DNA of 9,289 bases from Tidjanibacter sp. (GCA_017547065.1 JAFYRC010000182.1:1-9289); one strand, 5' to 3'. Counted from the first letter of the stretch, positions 1-6,011 are shown. Notes: generated by a model not told the origin, from the sequence alone. A program made the numbers and translations.

Positions 1-210
1 CTCAACCACTCCAAGCGCATCACCTTGCGTGTGGCGCTCTCGGCCGACGAGGTGGAGGCTATTGCCTATCCCAACTCCCTGGGACACGATTTTAGGGCCC
101 TCTACCGTGTGAGGCTCGAAGGCGAGGATGTGTTGTGCCGCTTGGAGGAGGTGTGCGACTACAACCCTTCGGCTCCCTCAACCAAGTGTGTGCTCACTAC
201 GATAGTGTAG
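1..210 (+). CDS. C-terminal end of a probable phage tail/baseplate protein (partial)
   Basis: The frame is open from the first base and stops at TAG 208-210, giving 69 residues that are the end of a longer protein; the TTG at 25 is internal, not a start. The tail contains DFRALYRV, then a short beta-like stretch ending in DYNPSAPSTKCVL. A closing pattern of the type 'x-DYxP...TKCxL' is, from memory, common at the C-terminus of Bacteroidales prophage tail or baseplate proteins. The position upstream of a head-gene cluster fits. Family assignment is inference from a short fragment; the coding frame itself is well supported by codon use like that of the neighbours. It is separated from the next gene by 60 nt filled almost entirely by short tandem repeats. 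Confidence 0.5.
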   Translation, partial: LNHSKRITLRVALSADEVEAIAYPNSLGHDFRALYRVRLEGEDVLCRLEEVCDYNPSAPSTKCVLTTIV

Positions 211-231
211 CGTCGACCGTCGACCGTCAAA
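211..231. repeat. 7-nt tandem repeat array, CGTCGAC type
   Basis: Starting directly after the stop codon of the upstream gene, CGTCGAC occurs twice in tandem (211-217, 218-224), followed by a degenerate third unit CGTCAAA (225-231). The unit contains the palindrome GTCGAC. A related array in reverse-complement orientation lies before infB at 7711-7738; the two share the 9-mer CGTCGACCG. Confidence 0.75.
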
Positions 232-239
232 GAGCATAA

Positions 240-260
240 TTTTCAATTTTCAATTTTCAA
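240..260. repeat. 7-nt tandem repeat array, TTTTCAA x3
   Basis: Three perfect copies of TTTTCAA lie at 240-246, 247-253 and 254-260, ending 10 nt before the ATG of the next small gene. The period is again seven bases, as in the GC-rich array just upstream. Its A/T-rich character also places it where a Bacteroidota ribosome-binding region would be. Confidence 0.85.
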
Positions 261-270
261 TTCGAAAACG

Positions 271-441
271 ATGACTTACAACAAACAAAATCAAAGCGTT
301 ACCCTCACCGTGGAGGAGCTTGCCGAGGCTTTGCGCACAGCCCTCGGAGAGTTGAGGGTCTATGTGCTCGAAAGCGACATTACCGAAGCACAGCAAGCCG
401 TGCGTGCAGTGGTTCAACAAGCAACACTCGTGGAGAAATGA
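271..441 (+). CDS. Small phage-associated protein of unknown function (56 aa)
   Basis: An ATG at 271 opens a 56-codon frame ending in TGA 439-441. The product begins MTYNKQNQSVTLTVEELAEA and has an amphipathic helical pattern through the middle. It ends with RVYVLESDITEAQQAVRAVV and then a basic last residue. A C-terminal 'YVxESDITxAQ' segment is, from memory, recurrent among small proteins and structural-protein tails in Bacteroidales prophages. No function is known to me. Its stop overlaps the next start in ATGA (438-441), so the two are probably translationally coupled. The A/T-rich array before the start contains no Shine-Dalgarno site. The coding call rests on the recognisable motif, on codon use like the neighbours, and on tight packing with the next gene. 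Confidence 0.7.
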   Translation: MTYNKQNQSVTLTVEELAEALRTALGELRVYVLESDITEAQQAVRAVVQQATLVEK

Positions 442-710
442 TACCAAAGAATTCTGTGCCGGCCAAAGTGCTACGGCAAAAAATAGTAGACCTTCTGAGC
501 TCTGATGGAGGTGGTGATGCGGTGGTCGACTTTCTGCTCGACGAGTCGCTTGTCAACCTCTGTCATCTCCAAGCGTGAGTGGTGTGTGGCGAGGTACGAA
601 AACTGCTCGACAAGGGGTGGGGTAAGATGGATGCAATGACCGCCGTGGCCGAGCAGGTGGGCCTGAGCTTCTACACCGTTAGGAAGTATGTTTACAGCAC
701 CTATAAGTAA
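438..710 (+). pseudogene. Small helix-turn-helix protein gene with an internal disruption
   Basis: The ATG at 438 overlaps the previous stop (ATGA). The frame gives 46 residues and meets TGA at 576-578, but the same frame is then open again to TAA 708-710. The downstream part reads through MDAMTAVAEQVG and FYTVRKYVY, a clear helix-turn-helix pattern. The 91-codon span therefore looks like one small DNA-binding protein broken by a single nonsense codon. An alternative is a pair of compensating frameshifts. From 574 the +1 frame reads REWCVARYE up to the A-run at 599-602, and returning there to frame 0 continues KLLDKGWGKM without a stop. Either way the product is probably truncated here. In a phage head cluster such a protein could be a small terminase-like or regulatory protein; this is inference. 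The separate downstream piece could start at ATG 627 (27 aa), but that is unlikely to be a functional gene alone. Confidence 0.6.
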
Positions 711-735
711 GAGAAACAGTAAAACATTTTTTAGT

Positions 736-1683
736 ATGCAAACAGAGAAGACAAAAATAACCTCCTCAGCAAAGATTATCTCCATCGACATCGATGGCGT
801 TATCGGCCTGAACGAGGAGGAACAGTTTGGCGAGGAAAGCCGCGCTGTGGCAACCTACGAGCGATTTGAGCAGGCTCTGGCCGAGATTGGCGAGGGTGGA
901 GCAGACAGGGTTGTTATCAATATCCGCTCCATGGGTGGCGACCTGGGCGATGCGCTCCTCATACACGACGCGGCCCAGGGGCTTGGAGTGGAGGTGGTGA
1001 CCCGTTGCTATGGCTATGTGGCCTCAGCTGCTACGGTCATTGCCCAGGCGGCCTCGAGGGGGTGTAGGGAGATTTCGGCCAATGGTTTCTACCTCATACA
1101 CTGCTGCGAGAGTAGTGCCGAGGGTAACTCCCAATCGCTCGACCTCACGCGTCAGTTGCTCGATAAGAGCGATCAGAGGCTGGCCGAAATATATGCCGAA
1201 GCGTCGGGTCGACCTGCCGAGGAGTTTCGAGCGCTGATGAACGAGAATGCCGGTAAGGGCCGTTGGCTCACTCCCGAGGAGGCCCTTCAAATGGGGCTTG
1301 TGGATCGAATAATCCCTGCTGCGCCCATCACCGCCTTTGCGGGCGAGAGCCTCACCTCTCTCGGCCTGCCCCCACTGCCCGATGTGGCTCGCAGGGCTAC
1401 TTGGTGGAGTTCGCTGATGGAGCGAATAGGCCTGCACAAGGAGTCCAAGGGTGATGAGCCGGAGGCAAAGGTGGAACTCTCGGTGGCCGACGCTGTGCCC
1501 CACAAAAAGGTGACACCCATTGTTCCGCCTTCGATGCTGCACACTGCCGAGCCCACCCGCACCAAGGAGTGTGAGGATCCTCCCTTCCGCGAGGGTGGCT
1601 CGGTGGGTACGGCCAACGAGAATGCCTACGAACTTGACGCCCGCACTTTCCGTGAGGTTGCAAGCAGAAATTCTAACCTCTAA
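736..1683 (+). CDS. ClpP-like phage head-maturation protease
   Basis: A 315-residue protein of the ClpP/crotonase-fold serine protease family used by many tailed phages to cleave scaffold or capsid N-termini during head assembly. The protease domain spans about residues 12-195. It contains NIRSMGGD (62-69, equivalent of the ClpP 'NSPGG' loop), the nucleophile Ser97 in GYVASAAT, and His122 in YLIHCC. The closing motif WLTPEEALQMGLVD (177-190) corresponds to ClpP 'FLSAPEAVEYGLVD'. By that alignment the position of the ClpP catalytic Asp is Gly175, so the third triad member is not conventional. Residues about 200-315 are a Pro/Glu/Lys-rich tail of low complexity that could be a scaffold-like or flexible region. 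ATG 736 was chosen because an upstream in-frame ATG at 688 lies inside the preceding gene and would add 16 residues without family character. It sits directly upstream of the capsid gene, as expected for a maturation protease. Confidence 0.85.
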   Translation: MQTEKTKITSSAKIISIDIDGVIGLNEEEQFGEESRAVATYERFEQALAEIGEGGADRVVINIRSMGGDLGDALLIHDAAQGLGVEVVTRCYGYVASAATVIAQAASRGCREISANGFYLIHCCESSAEGNSQSLDLTRQLLDKSDQRLAEIYAEASGRPAEEFRALMNENAGKGRWLTPEEALQMGLVDRIIPAAPITAFAGESLTSLGLPPLPDVARRATWWSSLMERIGLHKESKGDEPEAKVELSVADAVPHKKVTPIVPPSMLHTAEPTRTKECEDPPFREGGSVGTANENAYELDARTFREVASRNSNL

Positions 1684-1699
1684 GTAGATCAAAAAGCAT

Positions 1700-1717
1700 G
1701 GGGCCCTCTTGTGCCCC
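1700..1717 (+). other. Short GC hairpin in the protease-capsid gap
   Basis: GGGGC (1700-1704) pairs with GCCCC (1713-1717) around an 8-nt loop, 17 nt after the protease stop. No T-run follows, so it is not a typical intrinsic terminator. It could act as an mRNA processing or stabilising structure before the highly expressed capsid gene, or be chance. The rest of the 76-nt gap is A/T-rich and leads to the capsid start. Confidence 0.3.
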
Positions 1718-1759
1718 GAAGTAAAACTAATTTCCAAACAACTTAAAAATTAAACTATT

Positions 1760-3004
1760 ATGGCAAAAATTGAAAGTATCAAACAGTATGAAGGCAATGT
1801 GTTGGACACCATCTTCTTCCGACCTATGCTCACGGGTGACAATGCCGAGAAATTGGGCATTAGGGTGCTCTACAACGTGCCCGCACCCACCACTCTCCAC
1901 TTCTGGCGTGGCAATGGTGATGTGCTTCAGAAGTACACCACCCGTGGTTGGAGTGGTGGTAGCCCCTCGGAGAAGTTCCAGAAGCAGATTGACCTCACCA
2001 AGGTGAAGGCCGAGATGGCTTACTCGGCAGAGGACTACTTCTCGACCGTCTATGAGCTCATTGCTGCGCGCCCCGATGTAAACCTCGATGATCTCTCCGG
2101 CACCGAGCTTGAAGCTGCCGAGACCGACATCTTCCGTGCATCCATTGCGGAGAGCATTCGTGCCAACATGTGGTATGGTAACACCGAGCGTAGCGAGGGT
2201 GTGCTGAATGCTTTCGACGGCGTGATCAAGAAGATTATGTATGACTTCGCCAAATCCTCGCCCAAGGAGTTCCACATTGAGGGCTACTTCAAAAATACCG
2301 AGTCGCCCAAGTGGGGTGAAAATCTGCTCAAAGAACTCTGGGATAATGCTCCCTGTGAGCTCCAGTCGTTGCGCTCGGAGGGTCAGTTGGCCTACTTTGT
2401 GACCACCGATGTTTACAATGCCTATGAGGAGTGTCTGGATAATGTTGCCCTCGAGTCGGCCTACTTGGCAAAACAGAACGGTCGCGACAGACTCTACTTC
2501 CGTGGTATCCCCGTGATTGACGTGCAGCTTAATGGCTACAACAAGGTTGTTGGCGATATGCCCACCTCCTTTGCGATCCTCACCGATCGTCGCAACCTCA
2601 CGCTTGCCGTCAACACCAGCGACTACCCCGGCACCGAGGTGCGTATGTGGTACAATCCCGACGAGATGGAGAACCGCCAGAGGGCAATCTTTATGGCCGG
2701 TTGCGACTATCTGTTGCCTGAGTTGATGAGTGTCGGCTTTGGCCTGCCCATTAGCGATGCGAAGTGGAAAGTGGAGGATGGTATGTTCTCGTTCCAGGCT
2801 GCATTTACTATGGATGAGGGTGCAGTTCGCCAGATTGAGGTTTCGACTTACGGCGCAGATGGTGAGTATCTGCTCGATAGTGAGCCCATGGAGATTAGCG
2901 ACGGCCGCGTGAGCATTGAGATGGAGATGGAGGGCGAGATGGATGCAATCGAGTTCAATATCTCCTACACAGCCTCGGGTTTGCGTCTTGTTAGGTGCTC
3001 CTAA
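1760..3004 (+). CDS. Phage major capsid protein (HK97-fold type)
   Basis: A 414-residue protein that would form the head shell. The start at ATG 1760 follows an A/T-rich leader (TTAAAAATTAAACTATT) typical of Bacteroidota initiation regions. The N-terminal part (about 1-100) includes an aromatic, Gly-rich segment and the FQKQIDLTKVKAE strand, and about 115-195 is helical. A characteristic capsid-like block runs at about 244-325: RLYFRGIPVIDV, then SFAILTDRRNLTLAV, then RMWYNPDEMENRQRAIFMAG and LLPELMSVGFG. That order (inner strand, 'ILTxxxNL' strand, charged segment, closing strand) matches HK97-like capsids of Bacteroidales prophages as I know them. Residues about 335-414 form an additional acidic, beta-rich C-terminal region beyond the core, possibly an Ig-like decoration domain. 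Position between protease and portal supports the role. Confidence 0.85.
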   Translation: MAKIESIKQYEGNVLDTIFFRPMLTGDNAEKLGIRVLYNVPAPTTLHFWRGNGDVLQKYTTRGWSGGSPSEKFQKQIDLTKVKAEMAYSAEDYFSTVYELIAARPDVNLDDLSGTELEAAETDIFRASIAESIRANMWYGNTERSEGVLNAFDGVIKKIMYDFAKSSPKEFHIEGYFKNTESPKWGENLLKELWDNAPCELQSLRSEGQLAYFVTTDVYNAYEECLDNVALESAYLAKQNGRDRLYFRGIPVIDVQLNGYNKVVGDMPTSFAILTDRRNLTLAVNTSDYPGTEVRMWYNPDEMENRQRAIFMAGCDYLLPELMSVGFGLPISDAKWKVEDGMFSFQAAFTMDEGAVRQIEVSTYGADGEYLLDSEPMEISDGRVSIEMEMEGEMDAIEFNISYTASGLRLVRCS

Positions 3005-3012
3005 TGTCCTCG

Positions 3013-3105
3013 ATTAAGGGATGTGGAAGGCATTCGCAAGAGTGGCTTTCGGCATAAGGAGGGTGGGTGTTGGCCCTTTGGGCGGGCCCACCCTCTACCC
3101 TTAAT
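3013..3105 (+). other. Nested inverted repeats in the capsid-portal gap
   Basis: The 140-nt gap between capsid and portal holds a nested structure. An outer 8-bp stem pairs ATTAAGGG (3013-3020) with CCCTTAAT (3098-3105). Inside it, a 9-bp perfect stem pairs GAGGGTGGG (3059-3067) with CCCACCCTC (3087-3095). Its loop contains GCCC-TTT-GGGC (3073-3083). Transcribed, this would fold into a stable long hairpin. No clean T-tract follows, so termination is uncertain. Roles could include an attenuator that sets the capsid-to-portal ratio, an RNA-stability element protecting capsid mRNA, or a dispersed chromosomal repeat. The pairings are read directly from the sequence; function is inference. Confidence 0.6.
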
Positions 3106-3144
3106 GGGCTAAAATGTTTCACACACTCACAAGTAAGAAAAGCA

Positions 3145-4389
3145 ATGGAAAAGAAAGACAAAACATACACACCCAAGATTTTCACACCCAGAGCCCAATC
3201 GTCGCTCGAACACATTGGCTTCGTGGGTGGCGGTGCGAGTGGTGCCCGTAGTGGGGGTGATTGGTGGCGCTGGGGCTCCGACAACTTGTTCCCCAATGCT
3301 CTGGCGTTGCTGGCACGACGCTCCACCACCCACCGACGAATCATTAACGACAAGGCAGACTATATCTCCGGTAAAGGCTTTGCGTGTGGCGAGGAGGCTG
3401 TGCGCACCCGAGCCTTCATTGAGAGGGCCAACTCGCATGGCGAGAGTTTGCGTCAGGTGCTCAATAAGTTGGCCTTCGATAAGGCCCTCTTTGGTAACGC
3501 CTTTGTGGAGGTTGTGACCGACGCCAACCACTCCTTCCTGGCACTCTTTCACCAAGACGCCTCCAAGTGTCGACTCTCCAAGGATGGTGCCCACGTTCTG
3601 TTACACCACGACTGGGCCCACCTCACCCCTTCCGACCTGAAAACCATACCCCTCTATCCACTCTTTGAGGAGGGGCCCGACGGTAACCTCCACTCGGCAA
3701 TTCACTACAAAGACTACGAGCCCATGTTCACCCACTATGGCGTGCCTCCCTATATTGCCGGTCTGGGTGTGTCGGCCATAGCCTACAAGACCGACGATTG
3801 GAACATCTCGCGACTCGAAAACTCCTTCCAGCTCTCGGGTGTGATGTTGCTCGATGGCGGTGTGGAGAGCGAGGAACAGGCGGCCGAACTGATGCGCGCA
3901 GCCCAAAAGAGGTTTGCGGGTCAGCCCGGGCAGGTGATGTTCATGATCAAGGAGTGCGACGAGGGTGATAGCTCGCGCTTCATTCCCATTACCTCCTCCA
4001 ACGATGGCGACTGGAAGGCTCTCCATGACCAAGCCACCACCGATATTGTGGTTGCCCACTCGTGGTTCCGTTCGCTTAGTGGCCTCGACTACTCCTCGGG
4101 ATTTTCCTCCGAGCGCATCCTCCATGAGTATGAGGTGGCGCTCAATACGGTGATTCTCGGTGAGCAGGCCGAATTGATGGAGCCCATACGCTCGCTCATT
4201 GGTTCGGTGTTGGGCGAGGATGGCTCGCAGGTGGAGGTTGTCAATCGCCCGCCCTCGCGCTCTAAACCCCTCTATATGAAGGTGTGGGAGGCAAGGCGTG
4301 CCGACGGTTTGGAGTACAATCCCGACGACCCCGACCAGCAGATGTATGTGGCGCAGGTGACAAAATATGGACTCAAAAACGTAGACTAA
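3145..4389 (+). CDS. Phage portal protein
   Basis: A 414-residue portal protein, the dodecameric ring at the head vertex through which DNA enters and to which connector and tail attach. The features are of the PBSX/SPP1-like portal type. WWRWGSDNLFP (40-50) is near the N-terminus, followed by RRIINDKADYISGKGF (64-79). Then come the helical segment LNKLAFDKALFGNAFVEVV (106-124), the signature HYGVPPYIAGL (197-207), and a segment with a long helix at about 222-260. The tail has ERILHEYEVALNTVILGEQ (323-341), leading to a C-terminal acidic YNPDDPDQQM. ATG 3145 was chosen because an earlier in-frame TTG/ATG-type extension back to 3067 would run through the GC hairpin and lacks family character. 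Only 4 nt separate it from the connector gene downstream, so they are co-transcribed and probably coupled. A portal placed after the capsid gene is an uncommon order. Confidence 0.85.
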   Translation: MEKKDKTYTPKIFTPRAQSSLEHIGFVGGGASGARSGGDWWRWGSDNLFPNALALLARRSTTHRRIINDKADYISGKGFACGEEAVRTRAFIERANSHGESLRQVLNKLAFDKALFGNAFVEVVTDANHSFLALFHQDASKCRLSKDGAHVLLHHDWAHLTPSDLKTIPLYPLFEEGPDGNLHSAIHYKDYEPMFTHYGVPPYIAGLGVSAIAYKTDDWNISRLENSFQLSGVMLLDGGVESEEQAAELMRAAQKRFAGQPGQVMFMIKECDEGDSSRFIPITSSNDGDWKALHDQATTDIVVAHSWFRSLSGLDYSSGFSSERILHEYEVALNTVILGEQAELMEPIRSLIGSVLGEDGSQVEVVNRPPSRSKPLYMKVWEARRADGLEYNPDDPDQQMYVAQVTKYGLKNVD

Positions 4390-4393
4390 AAAG

Positions 4394-4867
4394 ATGAAAA
4401 ACAATACACTTATTTCGCCCGCTGAGGTGGTCGAATTGGCCTTCGGGGGCGGTGGTAATCTTCGCCCGGAGGATGTGTCGGAGGCAACCATTGTGGCTGC
4501 ACAGCGAAAGTATCTGTTGCCTGTGCTTGGCGAGGCGCTCTTGGAGGAGATGATTGACGGATCTCACGGTGACCTCGTGGAGGAATTTATTAAACCCTCC
4601 CTTGCGCTCTATGTCAAACGCCTGTTGCTGCCCTCGCTGGCAGCAAAGGTGGGAGTGGTAGGGGTTGTGCGCTATGTGGGCGAGGGTTACACCGAGGTGG
4701 ACGAGAAAACTCTCCACCGCCTGATGCGCCGCACCAAGGCCGATGCGGATGTGGTGCTGGATGCTGCGGTGGACTATGTTGAACTACACCCCGAACTCTT
4801 CCCCAACTATGTGGCCATCAACAATATCCGCAATGGGATAAACATCGACTCAGGCATTGTGCTATAA
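4394..4867 (+). CDS. Probable head-tail connector (neck) protein
   Basis: A 157-residue, largely helical protein beginning MKNNTLISPAEVVELAFGGG. The segment RPEDVSEATIVAAQRKYLLPVLGEALLEEM (about residues 24-53) follows, then FIKPSLALYVKRLLLPSLAAKVG. The pattern 'LISxxEVxxxAF ... I.AAQ.KY..PVLG..L' is one I associate with an uncharacterised family next to portal genes in Bacteroidales prophages. Its helical make-up and place resemble gp6/gp15-type adaptors that extend the portal ring. It starts 4 nt after the portal stop. The family link is from memory and the connector role is inferred from position. Alternatives are another neck or head-completion protein. No catalytic motif is visible. Confidence 0.6.
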   Translation: MKNNTLISPAEVVELAFGGGGNLRPEDVSEATIVAAQRKYLLPVLGEALLEEMIDGSHGDLVEEFIKPSLALYVKRLLLPSLAAKVGVVGVVRYVGEGYTEVDEKTLHRLMRRTKADADVVLDAAVDYVELHPELFPNYVAINNIRNGINIDSGIVL

Positions 4868-4884
4868 GTAATAATCACTAATCG

Positions 4885-4912
4885 ACGTTAGACGTTTGAC
4901 TTTAGACGTTAG
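4885..4912. repeat. 7-nt tandem repeat array, ACGTTAG type (holin leader)
   Basis: Four consecutive heptamers occur: ACGTTAG (4885-4891), ACGTTTG (4892-4898), ACTTTAG (4899-4905) and ACGTTAG (4906-4912). They run almost to the ATG of the holin gene at 4922. The 20-mer TTTGACTTTAGACGTTAGAC (4895-4914) recurs exactly at 6058-6077 before nusA. The array fills most of the 54-nt gap between connector and holin. Confidence 0.85.
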
Positions 4913-4921
4913 ACTAAAATA

Positions 4922-5332
4922 ATGGAAAAGTATATTTCGGGAATTATTGCCGGGGTGATGTCGTTTTTCGCCCCTGTGGAGCCGCTTCTGCTGTGTGCAA
5001 TAACCTTTGTGGCTGTGGACTTCCTCACGGGAGTGTTGGCCGATCGTAGGAGGGTGCGCACGACTGGCGGAGAGTGGCACTTTGAGAGCCATAAGGCGTG
5101 GCACACCATCACCAAGTTGTGCTTTGTGATGGCAGGTATCGTGTTGGCCTGGATGATGGATTCGCTGCTGATGCCCATCGTTCAACTGCGGCTCGCAAAC
5201 CTCTTTACGGGCTTCGTGTGCGGAGTGGAATTTTGGAGCTATCTGGAGAATGCAACCATTGCCAGTGGGGCCAAATCCTTCGCCGAGTTTGCCGACTATG
5301 TGAAAAAATCTATAAAAAACTTATTAAAATAG
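4922..5332 (+). CDS. Phage holin family protein
   Basis: A 136-residue membrane protein. Hydrophobic segments are at about residues 5-17, 21-40 (PLLLCAITFVAVDFLTGVLA), 65-84 (KLCFVMAGIVLAWMMDSLL region) and 90-108. The 'VDFLTGVLA' stretch followed by a basic cluster (DRRRVRT) is typical of the Bacillota/Bacteroidota toxin-secretion/phage-lysis holin family (Holin_4-like). Such proteins form inner-membrane lesions that release an endolysin, or serve protein export. The C-terminus is Lys-rich (VKKSIKNLLK), as usual for holins facing the cytoplasm. No endolysin gene follows; instead the next gene is rimP, behind its own promoter 9 nt downstream of the holin stop. Tandem heptamers precede the start. 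The holin is the last gene of the phage-derived cluster visible here. Confidence 0.8.
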   Translation: MEKYISGIIAGVMSFFAPVEPLLLCAITFVAVDFLTGVLADRRRVRTTGGEWHFESHKAWHTITKLCFVMAGIVLAWMMDSLLMPIVQLRLANLFTGFVCGVEFWSYLENATIASGAKSFAEFADYVKKSIKNLLK

Positions 5333-5341
5333 GTAAAAAAG

Positions 5342-5372
5342 TTTGCAATCTCGCAGAAAATAAATACCTTTG
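5342..5372 (+). promoter_or_regulatory. Bacteroidota sigma-70 (SigA-type) promoter of rimP-nusA-infB
   Basis: TTTG at 5342-5345 and TACCTTTG at 5365-5372 are separated by exactly 19 bp. This matches the established Bacteroidota housekeeping consensus TTTG-N19-TAnnTTTG (-33/-7). Transcription should begin a few bases after 5372, giving a leader of roughly 60 nt before the rimP ATG. It lies immediately after the holin stop, so the core operon does not depend on phage-cluster transcription. Confidence 0.85.
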
Positions 5373-5388
5373 CGCTATCAAAGCGTTG

Positions 5389-5413
5389 TTCGGGGACCAG
5401 ATGAGTCCCCGAA
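5389..5413 (+). promoter_or_regulatory. Hairpin in the rimP leader
   Basis: TTCGGGGAC (5389-5397) pairs perfectly with GTCCCCGAA (5405-5413) around the 7-nt loop CAGATGA. The hairpin starts about 10-15 nt after the predicted transcription start and ends 27 nt before the rimP ATG. Few T residues follow, so it more likely stabilises the 5' end or regulates the operon (for example as a protein- or ribosome-responsive leader) than terminates transcription. Function is inference. Confidence 0.65.
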
Positions 5414-5440
5414 TTTCGTATAGTTAATAAGCACAAAGAT

Positions 5441-5908
5441 ATGATTGACGTTAAGGAGATAAGGCAGGCCGCCGAGGCCGCATTGGAGGGCACCGACCGC
5501 TTCGTGGTTGATGTGAAATGCTCGCCCGCCAACGAGATTGAAATTGTTATCGACGCCGATAGCGCTGTTGATTTGGACGCTTGTGTGGAGCTTAGCCGTG
5601 CGGTGGAGGCTCGCTTCGACCGTGAGGTTGAGGACTTCGAGTTGAGTGTCTACTCGGCAGGTGTGGGCCAGCCCCTCAAACTCCTTCGTCAGTATCACAA
5701 ACTCGTGGGCTCTACCGTAGAGGTGCTGCTCATCAGTGGTGTGAAAGTTTTGGCAACCTTGAAGGAGGCAACTCCTGAGGCTGTGACCGTAGCCTACACC
5801 GAGAAGCGCCTTGTTGAAGGTAAGAAGCGCAAGGTCGAGGTGGAGGTAGAGGAGAGTTATGCTTTTGACCAGATTAAGTGGGTTAAGGAGTATCTAGACT
5901 TTAAGTAG
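5441..5908 (+). CDS. rimP: Ribosome maturation factor RimP
   Basis: A 155-residue protein of normal RimP length. RimP binds the free 30S subunit and is needed for its maturation. The N-terminal domain (about 1-80) shows the family's order: EIEIVIDADSAVDLDACVELSRAVEARFDREVEDFELSV in pieces, with the conserved 'D.C..LSR..E..FD' pattern at about residues 45-63. It is followed by the 'VYSAGVGQPLKLLRQYHK' region (69-86), equivalent to RimP 'VSSPGLDRPL'. The C-terminal SH3-like domain (about 87-155) contains GSTVEVLLISG and a charged KRKVEVEVEE loop. It is the first gene of the rimP-nusA-infB operon, an order conserved across bacteria. It has its own promoter and a leader hairpin. The start at ATG 5441 matches the family's N-terminus; no Shine-Dalgarno site is visible, as usual in this phylum. 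Confidence 0.93.
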   Translation: MIDVKEIRQAAEAALEGTDRFVVDVKCSPANEIEIVIDADSAVDLDACVELSRAVEARFDREVEDFELSVYSAGVGQPLKLLRQYHKLVGSTVEVLLISGVKVLATLKEATPEAVTVAYTEKRLVEGKKRKVEVEVEESYAFDQIKWVKEYLDFK

Positions 5909-5917
5909 CGAGCTCAT

Positions 5918-6011
5918 CTCGTGGGTGCTTTTGCACCAAATGTCGGAGGGCGGCTTCCTCGTTTGCGACAGTAAACTGCGGACTTGTTCCCTCGCTCGGC
6001 ACAAAATCCCT
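5918..6011. repeat. Dispersed intergenic element, copy 1 (rimP-nusA gap)
   Basis: About 94 nt in the 195-nt rimP-nusA gap resemble 7338-7433 in the nusA-infB gap. Shared blocks in the same order are GGGTG..TTTTGCACCA, a TTCCTC.TTTG.GA block, the 14-mer AAACTGCGGACTTG (5973-5986), and GGCACAAAA..CCCT. This copy begins with the hairpin GGTGC-TTTT-GCACC (5924-5937). No protein-coding signal is seen here. The element looks like a member of a chromosomal repeat family inserted in or conserved between core genes. Confidence 0.75.

Noticed and set aside
576..578. TGA at 576 as a selenocysteine codon
   Set aside because: No downstream SECIS-like hairpin is evident, and the gene type (small HTH protein) has no selenoprotein precedent I know of. 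A mutation is simpler.
688..738. Earlier start (ATG 688) for the ClpP-like protease
   Set aside because: It overlaps the preceding gene's 3' end, and the 16 extra residues have no family character. ATG 736 follows an A/T-rich region.
1700..1717. Intrinsic terminator after the protease gene
   Set aside because: The stem is only 5 bp and no T-run follows. The capsid gene downstream has no visible promoter of its own, so termination here would be unexpected.
3067..3144. Extended start for the portal protein at 3067
   Set aside because: The extension would translate the GC hairpin and starts at a non-ATG codon; ATG 3145 has an A-rich upstream region and gives a normal portal N-terminus.
5333..5440. 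Prophage attachment site or tRNA at the holin-rimP junction
   Set aside because: No tRNA-like cloverleaf or direct repeat matching the left part of the window was seen. The interval is fully explained by promoter and leader hairpin.
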